The notes below the pieces were generated by a model that saw nothing but the letters and a program-made list of their open reading frames with translations, did no database searches and had not been told where the DNA came from. From positions 69,502 to 102,717 of the forward strand of contig DKIV01000008.1 of NCBI GenBank assembly GCA_002454425.1: a stretch of 33,216 nucleotides of DNA, written 5' to 3'. Shown piece after piece: positions 21,795-30,444 of this stretch (position 1 is its first letter; each line of letters starts with the position of its first letter). This DNA comes from Sphingobacteriaceae bacterium UBA6709 (GTDB taxonomy: Bacteria > Bacteroidota > Bacteroidia > Sphingobacteriales > Sphingobacteriaceae). Position numbers and translations under genes: made by a program.

Positions 21795-24425
21795 TCAGGC
21801 AGAAATAAGCGTACGTGCCTTCGCCAGCGCCTTATCCAGCCCCGCGGCGTCCTTACCCCCGGCAGTAGCAAAGAAAGGCTGTCCGCCGCCGCCGCCATTA
21901 ATCTCACGTGCCAGTTCCCTCACAATATTACCGGCATGTAAGCCCTTTTCATCTACAAGATTATCAGATATCAACACCGTAATTCCCGGCTTACCATCAT
22001 TCTCTGTAGCAAAAACAAGGAACAGATTATCCACCGCGTCACGCAGGGAGTACGCCAGGTTCTTTATTGCCTCGGCATTGCCGAAATCCAAACGCGCCGC
22101 AATGAAGTTCACGCCACCAATAAGCTCCGCTGAGCTTACCAGGTTCTCTTTCAAGGCTGCCACACGTTCAAAAATATTCTTCTCTGCTTCTTTGCGAAGA
22201 CGAGAGTTTTCCTCGATCAACGCTTCTACAGCCTTTCCGATATCACGTGGATTTTTAAGCAAGGTTTTAAGATCATGCAGAAGTTTTGCCTGTGTTGCAA
22301 TTTCCGCCTCCGCGGCTCTGCCGGTAATAGCTTCAATACGTCGCACACCTGCGGCTACGGCACTTTCTGAAACAATCTTCAAATATGCTATCTCGCCGGT
22401 AGCGGCAACGTGAGTTCCACCACAGAGCTCCTGACTATATTTCTCATCAAACGTGATAACGCGAACAAAATCTCCATATTTTTCGCCAAAGAGTGCCGTC
22501 ACTCCCCGGTCTACAGCCTGCTGGAAAGGCACGTTACGTTCCTCACGCAGCGCAATATTCTCACGAATCTTCTGGTTTACAATGCGCTCCACTTCGGCAA
22601 TCTCCTCTTCAGTAACCTTGCTGAAATGCGAGAAGTCGAAGCGCAGATATTCATCGTTCACCAAGGAACCCTTCTGTTGCACGTGCGAGCCAAGCACCTG
22701 CCTTAAGGCAGCCTGCATCAAGTGCGTTGCGGAGTGATTCCTTTCGATATCTTCTCTTCTTGATGTATTGATCTGAGCAGTGACAGGAGCATCAAGGTCA
22801 AACCCTTGCGGAATAACATCCGTAAAATGAATGAATAACCCGTTCTCTTTCTTGGTATCACTGATTACTATTTCCTCATTGCCCAGGATTAATCGTCCGG
22901 TATCACCAACCTGACCTCCGCTTTCAGCGTAAAAAGGCGTACGGTCAAGTACCAGCTGTATCTGCTCCTTCCCTTTTGCTTTAACCTTTCTATACTTCAG
23001 AATCTCCGCGCGGCATTCGTTGCTATCGTAACCCACAAACTCATTTTCCTCACCCTCCTTCAATACTATCCAGTCGCCGGTATCTACGGCTGTCGCCGCG
23101 CGCGAACGAGCTTTCTGCGCCTCAAGAGCGGCATTAAAGCCCTCCATATCTACAGAAAGACCTTTCTCCCGGGCCATCAGCTCCGTAAGATCTATAGGAA
23201 AACCGAAAGTGTCATACAACTCAAAAGCAAAATCGCCATCTACGATCTTCTGGTCAGTCACATATTTCTCGAAACGCTGAATACCGGTAGAAAGTGTTTT
23301 CAGGAAGGAAACTTCCTCTTCGAAAATCACCTTCTGAACGAAATCCTGCTGCGCTTTCAACTCTGGAAATACGCCATCAAACTGATCCGCGAGTATGGGC
23401 ACCAACTTATTGAAGAAAGGTTCTTTAAAGCCTAAGAAGGTATAAGCATAACGTACCGCGCGACGGAGGATACGTCTTATCACGTAGCCCGCCTTCACGT
23501 TTGAAGGGAGCTGACCATCTGCGATCGCGAACGCAATGGCGCGTATGTGATCAGACATAACACGCATAGCAATATCCGTCTGCTTATTGCTTTCTCCCTG
23601 CTCGTATGCGATGCCGCTCTCTTTAGCGATAAATTCTATCATAGGCTGGAAAACGTCAGTATCGTAGTTTGACGATTTTCCCTGCAGGATACGTACCAGA
23701 CGCTCCAAGCCCATTCCGGTATCGACGTGTTTAGCAGGCAAAGGCTTCAGCGAACCGTCCTTCTGTCTGTTAAACTGCATAAATACGTTGTTCCAGATCT
23801 CAATAACCTGAGGATCATCCGCATTTACCAGGGCCTTACCATCCACAGCTTTACGCACGTCGTCAGGTCGGCAGTCTACATGGATTTCCGAGCAGGGACC
23901 GCAAGGTCCGGTGTCGCCCATTTCCCAAAAGTTATCCTTTTTATTTCCCAGTAAGATGCGATCTTCATCAATCCATTGTTTCCAGAAATCATAAGCTTCC
24001 TGATCCTTCGGTAAATTTTCCTTCTCATCCCCCTGAAATACGGTGACATATAATCTGTCCTTAGGAATTCCGTACACCTCCGTAAGCAACTCCCAGCTCC
24101 AGGCAATAGCCTCTTGCTTAAAATAGTCGCCGAAGCTCCAGTTGCCAAGCATTTCAAACATCGTGTGATGGTACGTATCTATACCCACCTCTTCGAGGTC
24201 ATTATGTTTCCCCGACACGCGTAAACAACGCTGTGTATCGGCTACTCTTGAAAATTTAACAGGGGCCTCACCTAAAAAGATGTCTTTAAACTGATTCATA
24301 CCCGCGTTAGTAAACATCAGCGTAGGATCATCCTTCACAACAATAGGTGCGGAAGGAACTATCTGATGTCCTTTCCCGGCAAAAAAATCTAAAAATGCCT
24401 GTCTTATTTCCTTAGTAGTTCTCAT
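21795..24425 (-). CDS. alaS: alanyl-tRNA synthetase
   Basis: Charges tRNA-Ala and clears mischarged Ser or Gly. 876 residues, the usual bacterial size. The N-terminal class II core begins MRTTKEIRQAFLDFFAGKGH and carries FTNAGMNQFKDIF and the motif 3 segment HVDTGMGLERL. The editing domain has H564 and H568 (NHSATHL) and C668...H672 (CGGTH). The C-Ala/DHHA1 domain ends with the glycine run INGGGGGQP. A -7 box TAAATTTG lies 18 bases upstream. A terminator hairpin follows, and the lipid hydroxylase gene begins at its U-tract. A secure call. Confidence 0.98.
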   Translation of the reverse strand: MRTTKEIRQAFLDFFAGKGHQIVPSAPIVVKDDPTLMFTNAGMNQFKDIFLGEAPVKFSRVADTQRCLRVSGKHNDLEEVGIDTYHHTMFEMLGNWSFGDYFKQEAIAWSWELLTEVYGIPKDRLYVTVFQGDEKENLPKDQEAYDFWKQWIDEDRILLGNKKDNFWEMGDTGPCGPCSEIHVDCRPDDVRKAVDGKALVNADDPQVIEIWNNVFMQFNRQKDGSLKPLPAKHVDTGMGLERLVRILQGKSSNYDTDVFQPMIEFIAKESGIAYEQGESNKQTDIAMRVMSDHIRAIAFAIADGQLPSNVKAGYVIRRILRRAVRYAYTFLGFKEPFFNKLVPILADQFDGVFPELKAQQDFVQKVIFEEEVSFLKTLSTGIQRFEKYVTDQKIVDGDFAFELYDTFGFPIDLTELMAREKGLSVDMEGFNAALEAQKARSRAATAVDTGDWIVLKEGEENEFVGYDSNECRAEILKYRKVKAKGKEQIQLVLDRTPFYAESGGQVGDTGRLILGNEEIVISDTKKENGLFIHFTDVIPQGFDLDAPVTAQINTSRREDIERNHSATHLMQAALRQVLGSHVQQKGSLVNDEYLRFDFSHFSKVTEEEIAEVERIVNQKIRENIALREERNVPFQQAVDRGVTALFGEKYGDFVRVITFDEKYSQELCGGTHVAATGEIAYLKIVSESAVAAGVRRIEAITGRAAEAEIATQAKLLHDLKTLLKNPRDIGKAVEALIEENSRLRKEAEKNIFERVAALKENLVSSAELIGGVNFIAARLDFGNAEAIKNLAYSLRDAVDNLFLVFATENDGKPGITVLISDNLVDEKGLHAGNIVRELAREINGGGGGQPFFATAGGKDAAGLDKALAKARTLISA

Positions 24426-24443
24426 ACTTTATCATTTGAACCG

Positions 24444-24451
24444 CAAATTTA
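24444..24451 (-). promoter_or_regulatory. -7 promoter box TAAATTTG of alaS
   Basis: Exact TAnnTTTG on the minus strand, 18 bases before the alaS ATG. No ideal -33 element. Confidence 0.5.
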
Positions 24452-24529
24452 TAAAGCTTCCTCAATTTGGAAGAATACAAATAAATGATTGTTAATGTAG
24501 AAGAAGATTTTTTTTAAAACAAATACCCT

Positions 24530-24537
24530 TATTTTTG
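24530..24537 (+). promoter_or_regulatory. -7 promoter box TATTTTTG of the MerR-like gene
   Basis: Exact TAnnTTTG, 48 bases before the ATG at 24586. The intervening leader contains the dyad and direct repeats annotated at 24545-24581. Confidence 0.55.
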
Positions 24538-24544
24538 CTTCATT

Positions 24545-24581
24545 AACATTATTGTAGTCCAGCACTACAACAACATTATTG
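24545..24581 (+). promoter_or_regulatory. dyad flanked by 10-base direct repeats in the MerR-like gene leader
   Basis: TTGTAGT (24552-24558) and ACTACAA (24564-24570) form perfect 7-bp arms around CCAGC. AACATTATTG occurs at 24545-24554 and again at 24572-24581, bracketing the dyad. The cluster lies just after the predicted transcription start, a natural place for autorepression by the regulator encoded downstream. Confidence 0.5.
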
Positions 24582-24585
24582 ATTT

Positions 24586-24921
24586 ATGCCATACAAGGAC
24601 CGCGAAATTAGCAAGCTATACTACAGCATGGGCGACATCACCGAGATGTTTAACATTAACCCCTCCATGGTTCGTTTTTACGAGAAAGAATTCGACATTC
24701 TTCAGCCTAAAAAAAATAAGAGAGGTACCCGGCTATTTTCAGCGGAAGATGTAGAGAGCTTAAAGATCATTATCCACCTTGTAAAAGAAAAGGGCTTTAC
24801 CCTGCAAGGGGCTAAAGATTATATCAAGAGTAATAAAAGCGGAGTTAAAGAAAATCAAAGGATTATAGATTCTTTGGAGAAACTTAAATCTTTTCTGCTT
24901 GACGTAAAGGAACAATTGTAG
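24586..24921 (+). CDS. MerR family transcriptional regulator, short form
   Basis: 111 residues. A winged helix-turn-helix of MerR type spans about residues 12-85: YYSMGDITEMFNINPSMVRF is the recognition helix pair, then YEKEFDILQPKKN and the wing RGTRLFSAEDVESLKII. A short coiled-coil tail (about 90-111, IIDSLEKLKSFLLDVKEQL) replaces the usual effector domain, so no metal or drug ligand can be inferred. The lipid kinase gene begins 10 bases after the stop, implying co-transcription. The leader dyad at 24552-24570 is a candidate binding site for its own product. Confidence 0.9.
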   Translation: MPYKDREISKLYYSMGDITEMFNINPSMVRFYEKEFDILQPKKNKRGTRLFSAEDVESLKIIIHLVKEKGFTLQGAKDYIKSNKSGVKENQRIIDSLEKLKSFLLDVKEQL

Positions 24922-24931
24922 AAGATATACA

Positions 24932-25825
24932 GTGAAGGTACTTTTCTTCATAAACGCACGCTCCGGCACCGGAGGCTACGAGTCGGTAAAAAAAACGGTA
25001 GATCAATACTGCGCGGAAAGACCCTCGATGAGCTACCATATTGAAATGCTCAAAGCCGATATAAACAAAGAACAGATACAACAACACATACATTCATATA
25101 ATCCTGAAGTCGTAGCAGTAGCAGGAGGCGACGGTAGCGTAAATCTTATATCCTCCATTTTATGTAATACCGAAGTAAGCATGTTAATCATACCTGCGGG
25201 ATCCGCAAATGGTATGGCTAAAGAGTTGAACATCTTACGCGTAGACCAAGCTATTCAGCTTCTATGGAACGGCGTTAAGCAGAAAATCGACCTGCTTAAT
25301 ATCAACGGGCAACATTGCATACATCTTTCTGACGTGGGCTTCAACGCGCGCATAGTAAAGCGTTTTGAGAGTGATCCCCGCCGGGGCCTCCTCACCTACG
25401 CGCGCCATATGCTGGCGGAGCTCTTCCTGATAAGATCTCACCGTTTTTACATAACCGCCGACGGAAACAGCTTCTCTAAAAGAGCGGTATCTGTAACCTT
25501 TGCAAACGCTTCCAAATATGGCACGGGCATGGTTATCAATCCTACAGGGCAACTTGACGACGGCAAGTTTGAGCTCGTTATTATCAAACCTTTTCCACGT
25601 ATTCATCTGCTGTCAATAGCGTGGAAAATGATAAGGGGGACCTTACAAAACTCGGAGTTTGTTCAGGTTGTCAGCTGCTCAACGGCAAATGTACGTTTAC
25701 GAAAGAAAACTACCCTTCAAATTGATGGCGAGGTGATTGGAAAAACCAGAAATATCAACATCAAAATTATACCACAGAGTTTAAATTTACTTGTCCCGGC
25801 ACCGCTTACAGCGCCAGAAGCATAG
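24932..25825 (+). CDS. diacylglycerol/lipid kinase (DagK/YegS family)
   Basis: Predicted cytoplasmic or membrane-associated kinase phosphorylating a diacylglycerol-type lipid with ATP. 297 residues, typical for the family. The N-terminal nucleotide-binding domain has INARSGTGG (8-16) and the hallmark GGDGS (65-69), then IIPAGSANGMAKEL. The C-terminal beta-sandwich domain carries NPTGQLDDGKFEL and LQIDGEV. The start is GTG at 24932, 10 bases after the MerR-like stop; no closer ATG keeps the conserved KVLFFINARSG segment. The gene lies last in a two-gene unit. The lipid substrate cannot be read from sequence; in sphingolipid makers a ceramide-like lipid is possible. Confidence 0.9.
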   Translation: MKVLFFINARSGTGGYESVKKTVDQYCAERPSMSYHIEMLKADINKEQIQQHIHSYNPEVVAVAGGDGSVNLISSILCNTEVSMLIIPAGSANGMAKELNILRVDQAIQLLWNGVKQKIDLLNINGQHCIHLSDVGFNARIVKRFESDPRRGLLTYARHMLAELFLIRSHRFYITADGNSFSKRAVSVTFANASKYGTGMVINPTGQLDDGKFELVIIKPFPRIHLLSIAWKMIRGTLQNSEFVQVVSCSTANVRLRKKTTLQIDGEVIGKTRNINIKIIPQSLNLLVPAPLTAPEA

Positions 25826-25844
25826 TAATCTTCAATAAAAGCAC

Positions 25845-25885
25845 AAAAAGGCGAAGATGGACGATGGCGTCTACCCTCACCTTTT
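25845..25885. terminator. imperfect bidirectional terminator hairpin
   Basis: AAAAAGGCG near 25845-25853 pairs imperfectly with CACCTTTT (25878-25885), with an inner GACG/CGTC stem. It lies between the convergent lipid kinase and DUF4142 genes and has T-runs on both strands. Confidence 0.6.
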
Positions 25886-25898
25886 AAGGTTGTATATA

Positions 25899-26516
25899 TT
25901 ATTTTAATGGCATCGTTTCCATACCATTTGTAATAGCTCCCGGATCTACCGTCGCTTTAACTTCCTTATTTATTTTCCTCAGCATCTCGTAGTGGCCCAT
26001 AATCGTTGGCAAACCTTTATCCACTATTGATTTTAAAGCAGAATCAGCAGTGTTTTTGCTAAAATCCTGAAAAGCGTCAATATCTTTACGATGCATTTTT
26101 AACATATCGCCTAAGTACGATTTATCGAAATCTACCCCTTTTTTCTTCTGTAGATCATCAAGCTTGGCTAACTGCTCATGGTCTAAGGAATCAGAGGAAG
26201 AGATGTTATTTTCCTCCGCGTATGCCTTTATTTTCTCTGCCAACGTCATATGATCTTTGATCATCATCGTTGAGGCCGATTTCAGACTTGCGTCACTGGA
26301 CTGCCGTTCTCCCAATTTCGCCATCTCAATTTCGAGCAGACCACCATTGAGCACCGTTTTCACGAAACCGGCACTCGCATCTACGGAGTTAGCACTCATA
26401 GAAGTCGTGTCGCTGCTCAAGCTGCTACTATCGCCATCATTTCCAGCGCTATTATTATTTGAACAGGACGTCATTATAACAGCTGCTGATATAATAACAG
26501 GAATCATCTTCTTCAT
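25899..26516 (-). CDS. DUF4142 family lipoprotein
   Basis: 205 residues. A lipoprotein signal with C18 in MTSCSN is followed by a Ser/Asp/Asn-rich linker (19-47) and a four-helix, ferritin-like DUF4142 domain (about 48-190). Recognisable strings are LLEIEMAKLGERQSSD, MIKDHMTLAEKIKAYA and MLKMHRKDIDAFQDFSKN. Members sit in the periplasm or outer membrane, and their molecular function is not settled. It is the last gene of the probable five-gene minus-strand unit, 11 bases after the oxidoreductase, and it is followed by a hairpin. Confidence 0.9.
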   Translation of the reverse strand: MKKMIPVIISAAVIMTSCSNNNSAGNDGDSSSLSSDTTSMSANSVDASAGFVKTVLNGGLLEIEMAKLGERQSSDASLKSASTMMIKDHMTLAEKIKAYAEENNISSSDSLDHEQLAKLDDLQKKKGVDFDKSYLGDMLKMHRKDIDAFQDFSKNTADSALKSIVDKGLPTIMGHYEMLRKINKEVKATVDPGAITNGMETMPLK

Positions 26517-26527
26517 ATAATACTATT

Positions 26528-27553
26528 TTAGTTGTTTGATAGTGATTCAATAATTTCCAATTGCCAGATAATCTGTTCCTCCGTCACCGGAAATGGCTTA
26601 TCATTCAGAATGTTGGCCGACACCGCGTCAAATAATGCGGCGTAGTTACCGCGCGAAATGTCCAAAACCTCCCTACTTCTGTTACCCGCCTCATCGTATC
26701 TGATCAGCACTCCCCGTCCAGAGGGGTCTTCAATACCATACTCCTCGTCCAGGGGCGACATTCCGTTTTGCAGCTGTTGCTCCTGCATATCCGAGCGCAT
26801 TTTAGTGAAAGACCCGAGGGTACCGTTTGCCGCATATGAGGGAAGCTCCGCACTGTTTAGTAAACCGCCGGTAACGAAGACATGCAGATTATTCTCATAC
26901 TTCATGGTTATATGAAAGTAGTCATCCACCATCGATCCGGGGCGGAAGGAGGCGCTGATCTTCGTAAATGATAAAGGCTTCCCAAAAAGGGCAATCACCT
27001 GATCGATAATATGAGGCCCCAGGTCGTAGATCAATCCACTGGCATCAATGGGGTCTTCTTTAAATGATTTCTCACTTAAGGCAGCTTTAAAACGATCAAA
27101 TCGTAGATGTACTTCCACTAACTGGCCGAGAACACCTTCCGAAATAATTGCCGACAATTGTTTAAAGTCGGCATCCCAACGTCGGTTCTGATAGACCATC
27201 AATTTAAGCGACTTGCCTTTGGCAAGCGCGAAAAGCTCACGGGCTTCCGCCGAGGTGGTACAAAAAGGCTTCTCCACAAGCACATGCTTTCCGGCCTCTA
27301 ACGCGGCCTTACAATAGTCATAATGCGTATTGTTAGGAGTATTCACAACGATAAGTTCCACTTCCTTATCGTTGAGGAGCTGCCCGGGATCATCATAGCT
27401 GATAATGTCGGGGTATAACGCCGCGGCGCGCTTCTTCGAGCGTTCCACTACCGCGTAAAATTTAAATCGGGGACTGGCATTCAAAAAAGGGGCATGAAAT
27501 ACCCTGCCAGACATTCCGAAACTTAAGAGACCTGTCTTTATGAATTCTTTCAT
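26528..27553 (-). CDS. Gfo/Idh/MocA family NAD(P)-dependent oxidoreductase
   Basis: 341 residues, cytoplasmic. The N-terminal Rossmann fold has the nucleotide-binding TGLLSFGMSGRVFHAPFL (7-24), then NTPNNTHYD and the catalytic-site EKP motif (94-96, K95). The C-terminal domain includes YQNRRWDADF and the LGPHIID motif with H181. The GMSGRVFHAPFL start recalls the YdgJ-like subgroup of this family. The substrate, probably a sugar or inositol-type polyol, is unknown. It begins 11 bases after the AsmA-like gene and ends 11 bases before the DUF4142 gene, so all three are surely one transcript. Confidence 0.92.
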   Translation of the reverse strand: MKEFIKTGLLSFGMSGRVFHAPFLNASPRFKFYAVVERSKKRAAALYPDIISYDDPGQLLNDKEVELIVVNTPNNTHYDYCKAALEAGKHVLVEKPFCTTSAEARELFALAKGKSLKLMVYQNRRWDADFKQLSAIISEGVLGQLVEVHLRFDRFKAALSEKSFKEDPIDASGLIYDLGPHIIDQVIALFGKPLSFTKISASFRPGSMVDDYFHITMKYENNLHVFVTGGLLNSAELPSYAANGTLGSFTKMRSDMQEQQLQNGMSPLDEEYGIEDPSGRGVLIRYDEAGNRSREVLDISRGNYAALFDAVSANILNDKPFPVTEEQIIWQLEIIESLSNN

Positions 27554-27564
27554 TATTTATTGCT

Positions 27565-29214
27565 TTAGAAACCTACCGGCTCCTTGAGTCCCTCAAAAAT
27601 TGTTTTCCAGATCAAAGCGAAAAAGGAACGGTCCGCGGGACGCGCGTACTGCGAACGTACCGCCGGCAATTCCTGCTGCTCTTTGTCGGGATAGGACTTA
27701 TTTATTTTAAAATTATTTGCTATAAAACTTACTAATCCTCGCTTTTTAAGCTTTCCGTCATCTTCCTTCAGCGCCGATATCTTCAAATCTTCATACCTCA
27801 GATAGGATACACCTTTCGCGCGATAATTGTCGCCGCTGATATCTGTCCTGAACGTTTTAATGCGAGCTTCTTCAACACGTACCGATGCCAAAGCCTCGGT
27901 CGCCGGATTCAAGGCACGTCCCTCCATGTTATTCAAACGAGCGTACACAGAGAAAAGGCCTTTTTCCTGATTACGCAAATCAAAGCGAAATCCAGCGTTA
28001 AGCGTACCGGCATGCATAAATTTTGTGGTAGCATCTATTGCCAAAGTACCATTGGCAGCAATAACATCAGCCATATTGGTGACATTCTTAACCGTGGCGT
28101 CCGTATTGGCAAAAATTATATGCCCCTCTTTACCCGTTTTAGTATTAAACTCACTGTAGGTAATCAGCATACGCTTCAAAGAGATCTTTCTTATATTCAA
28201 CTCCTTGCCAACCTTAAAAAGTTGCTGATGCGGATAATTCCCGAGCTTCTTCTTTCCATCTCCAGGAATGGCTTTATCGCTATAGATCTCAATATTTCCG
28301 TTCGCAATGTCAGCGGATCCCACGTACAAATTTCCTGTTGATATAAACTGCCACCAGGCAATATCGTGGAATTGCAAAGCACGGACATCGATATCATAGC
28401 GGTCCTTTCTAAACTTCACCAGCTTTCGAAATGCCAATTTTGAAGCGCGCGGCTGCAGTCGCAAGCGCGCTATCTGCGCTGTTTTCCGCGCGGCGTTAAT
28501 GGTGATACTATCCAGGCTAAAGCTGTAAATGCTGTCGGCCGTCTTAGTCTTAAATCCTTTGAGCTTTATCCATGCGTCACTGGCAAAAAGAAACCTGCTG
28601 GTATCGAATTGCGTATCTTCACTGATATCGATATCCTGAAGGCTGAGCGTTAGATCCGCAAACTGCGTTTTCATCTTCCTGCCCGAGTCGAAATATTTAA
28701 ATTTCGCGTTCCTCAGCAACAGCTGCTTAATAGTTAAGCTTCCGATTTCCTTGTGTATAAGATCGTATATCCCTTCCTTTCCGGGCTTCTCGGGTTTAAA
28801 GGCATCATCATGATGGTATACTGAAATTTCAGGATTATCAAGATAAATAACATTAAGGTCTAAATTTTTCCTCGCCAGAACGTCAGCAGCGCTAAGGCCA
28901 TCAATAACTAAAGACTTAAACTTCAGTTCAAAAACATCTTTCGGCGCCTGCTTCTGAGCTATCAATGTCGCGTATCGCAACGAATCATAGCCGATATGAA
29001 CATTGCTTAAGATGATCTTTGATTCTACCACATCGACAGTAACCTTTTCAGCATCCATGCGGTAAAGGCCGCGACTGCCATTACGCACCACTTCCTGTAA
29101 CTTAGCTTTTATCTGGGGTTCAAAATCATCCAGTTTACGCGTTTTTAAATACACGAAAACGCCAAGTGCTATTGCCAGGACTATTGAACAAATGATTATC
29201 AGGGTTCTCTTCAT
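27565..29214 (-). CDS. AsmA-like/DUF748-like membrane-anchored protein
   Basis: 549 residues. A single N-terminal membrane segment (about 4-23) is followed by a long, beta-rich periplasmic region with amphipathic repeats such as VTVDVVESKIILSNVHIGYD, LTLSLQDIDISED and VRALQFHDIAWWQF. This is the pattern of AsmA/TamB-type repeating-groove proteins, which shuttle lipids or affect outer-membrane assembly. Catalytic motifs are absent. It is separated from the upstream glycosylase gene by 80 bases containing interleaved complementary arms, and from the oxidoreductase by 11 bases. The family label is by pattern only and moderately sure. Confidence 0.65.
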   Translation of the reverse strand: MKRTLIIICSIVLAIALGVFVYLKTRKLDDFEPQIKAKLQEVVRNGSRGLYRMDAEKVTVDVVESKIILSNVHIGYDSLRYATLIAQKQAPKDVFELKFKSLVIDGLSAADVLARKNLDLNVIYLDNPEISVYHHDDAFKPEKPGKEGIYDLIHKEIGSLTIKQLLLRNAKFKYFDSGRKMKTQFADLTLSLQDIDISEDTQFDTSRFLFASDAWIKLKGFKTKTADSIYSFSLDSITINAARKTAQIARLRLQPRASKLAFRKLVKFRKDRYDIDVRALQFHDIAWWQFISTGNLYVGSADIANGNIEIYSDKAIPGDGKKKLGNYPHQQLFKVGKELNIRKISLKRMLITYSEFNTKTGKEGHIIFANTDATVKNVTNMADVIAANGTLAIDATTKFMHAGTLNAGFRFDLRNQEKGLFSVYARLNNMEGRALNPATEALASVRVEEARIKTFRTDISGDNYRAKGVSYLRYEDLKISALKEDDGKLKKRGLVSFIANNFKINKSYPDKEQQELPAVRSQYARPADRSFFALIWKTIFEGLKEPVGF

Positions 29215-29230
29215 TAAATGAATAACAGCA

Positions 29231-29293
29231 AGTGCCCCCCAAAAGTTCTAATACCCGGGTCAATAATGCATCAAGGCCAGCGGCACTACCCGG
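29231..29293 (-). promoter_or_regulatory. interleaved complementary arms before the AsmA-like gene
   Basis: On the minus-strand transcript, CCGGGT (29293-29288) can pair with ACCCGG (29260-29255), and AGTGCC (29287-29282) can pair with GGCACT (29236-29231). The pairings interleave, so they form either a pseudoknot (sterically strained, as the first two arms are contiguous) or two exclusive states. The last arm ends 16 bases before the AsmA-like ATG. Confidence 0.35.
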
Positions 29294-29294
29294 A

Positions 29295-29924
29295 TCACAA
29301 CGGAACAGCGTCTTTTGACTTAACACTCACGTACGGATTGTTGCTAAGATAAAATCGCCAGCGGATTGAACGGAAAGGCTCTCCGATATTTAGTCCCACA
29401 CGGGGCGCTGACAGCACCTCTCCTGCCTGCGGTTTCCATCCACTGTCTTCAATCCATACCAGCGTCGCTGATAGCGATTCGCCGTCATGTTGCTTATTTA
29501 ATCCAAATGCCCGCGCAAGTGAGCCGGGGCCTTTACATAGACGGCGATCATCATTAAACACCTGCCTTCGTTCACGCATAATATCGATACCGTGAGAAGG
29601 CTGCGCCGCGCGAATAAGTATCGCGTGCGAACTGCCTTCCTCGCCGGTAACAATATTCAACATATCATGAATGCCATAGCAGACGTACATATAAATAATT
29701 CCACCGGCCTTGTACATGGAAGCGTTCCGGGTCGTACACCTCCCGCCATATGCATGAGATCCGGTGTCTTCCGGACCACGGTAGGCTTCAGTTTCGACAA
29801 TAATTCCGGAACATAGCTCCCCGTCAATAAGTGTATACAAGTTCTTTCCAAGCAGATCTGCCGCCAGATGCACCACATCTGGGTTCTGAAAGTAACTGTC
29901 GCCCAACTTCCTATCCTCACTCAT
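29295..29924 (-). CDS. DNA-3-methyladenine glycosylase (AAG/MPG family)
   Basis: Excises alkylated and deaminated purines (3-methyladenine, hypoxanthine, ethenoadenine) to begin base-excision repair. 209 residues. Residues aligning with the human AAG active site are E46 (catalytic, in VETEAYRG), Y48, H57 (GSHAYGG), Y80 and N90. The GGRCTTRNASMY and LCKGPGSLARAFG strings are family signatures. It lies 15 bases after the free-methionine-sulfoxide reductase gene, pairing protein and DNA damage repair in one transcript. An 80-base gap precedes the AsmA-like gene. Confidence 0.96.
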   Translation of the reverse strand: MSEDRKLGDSYFQNPDVVHLAADLLGKNLYTLIDGELCSGIIVETEAYRGPEDTGSHAYGGRCTTRNASMYKAGGIIYMYVCYGIHDMLNIVTGEEGSSHAILIRAAQPSHGIDIMRERRQVFNDDRRLCKGPGSLARAFGLNKQHDGESLSATLVWIEDSGWKPQAGEVLSAPRVGLNIGEPFRSIRWRFYLSNNPYVSVKSKDAVPL

Positions 29925-29939
29925 AGATGCACTGAAACT

Positions 29940-30413
29940 TTACAATACAATAGCTAACATTAAGTCTTCCAAATACTTTTGGTCGACTTCGTCAAAGCTA
30001 CCCAGTGCCTCGCTATCAATATCAAGTACAGCAGCCACCTGTCCATCCTTAAATATGGGAACAACGATTTCCGACTGCGACATGGAACTACAGGCGATAT
30101 GTCCGGGAAATGCTTCAACATCCGGAACTACAATTGTTTTACGCTCTTTCCAGGCGGTACCGCATACCCCCTTGCCGTAAGCGATCCTCGTACACGCTAT
30201 AGGTCCCTGAAATGGCCCTAATACCAGCTGATCGTCCTTCACGAGGTAAAAGCCAGTCCATAAAAAGCCAAACTGCTGATGGAGCGCCGCGGCCATATTA
30301 GCCATATTGGCAATGCTATCACTTTCGCCGCTCAGCAATGCCTTTATCTGCGGAACCAACGCTTGATATTTTTGCTCCTTTGTACCTCGTACAATATTTA
30401 AATCTTCTGCCAT
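29940..30413 (-). CDS. msrC: free methionine-(R)-sulfoxide reductase (GAF domain)
   Basis: Reduces free L-methionine-(R)-sulfoxide, using thioredoxin or a similar donor. 157 residues form one GAF domain. The three redox cysteines C74, C84 and C108 have the spacing of E. coli fRMsr (84, 94, 118). They sit in GPIACTRIAYGKGVCGTAW and GHIACSS, and the conserved VVPIFKDGQVAAVLDIDSE follows. It is the first gene of a likely five-gene minus-strand unit. A -7 box TACTTTTG ends 4 bases before its ATG, so the transcript would be nearly leaderless. It is divergent from the S46 peptidase. Confidence 0.94.
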   Translation of the reverse strand: MAEDLNIVRGTKEQKYQALVPQIKALLSGESDSIANMANMAAALHQQFGFLWTGFYLVKDDQLVLGPFQGPIACTRIAYGKGVCGTAWKERKTIVVPDVEAFPGHIACSSMSQSEIVVPIFKDGQVAAVLDIDSEALGSFDEVDQKYLEDLMLAIVL

Positions 30414-30417
30414 AACA

Positions 30418-30425
30418 CAAAAGTA
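30418..30425 (-). promoter_or_regulatory. -7 promoter box TACTTTTG of the msrC unit
   Basis: Exact TAnnTTTG on the minus strand, 4 bases before the ATG at 30413. Only 19 bases separate it from the opposing box at 30445-30452, so the two divergent promoters overlap and may compete. Confidence 0.55.
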
Positions 30426-30444
30426 TTAAATCCGACAATAATTT

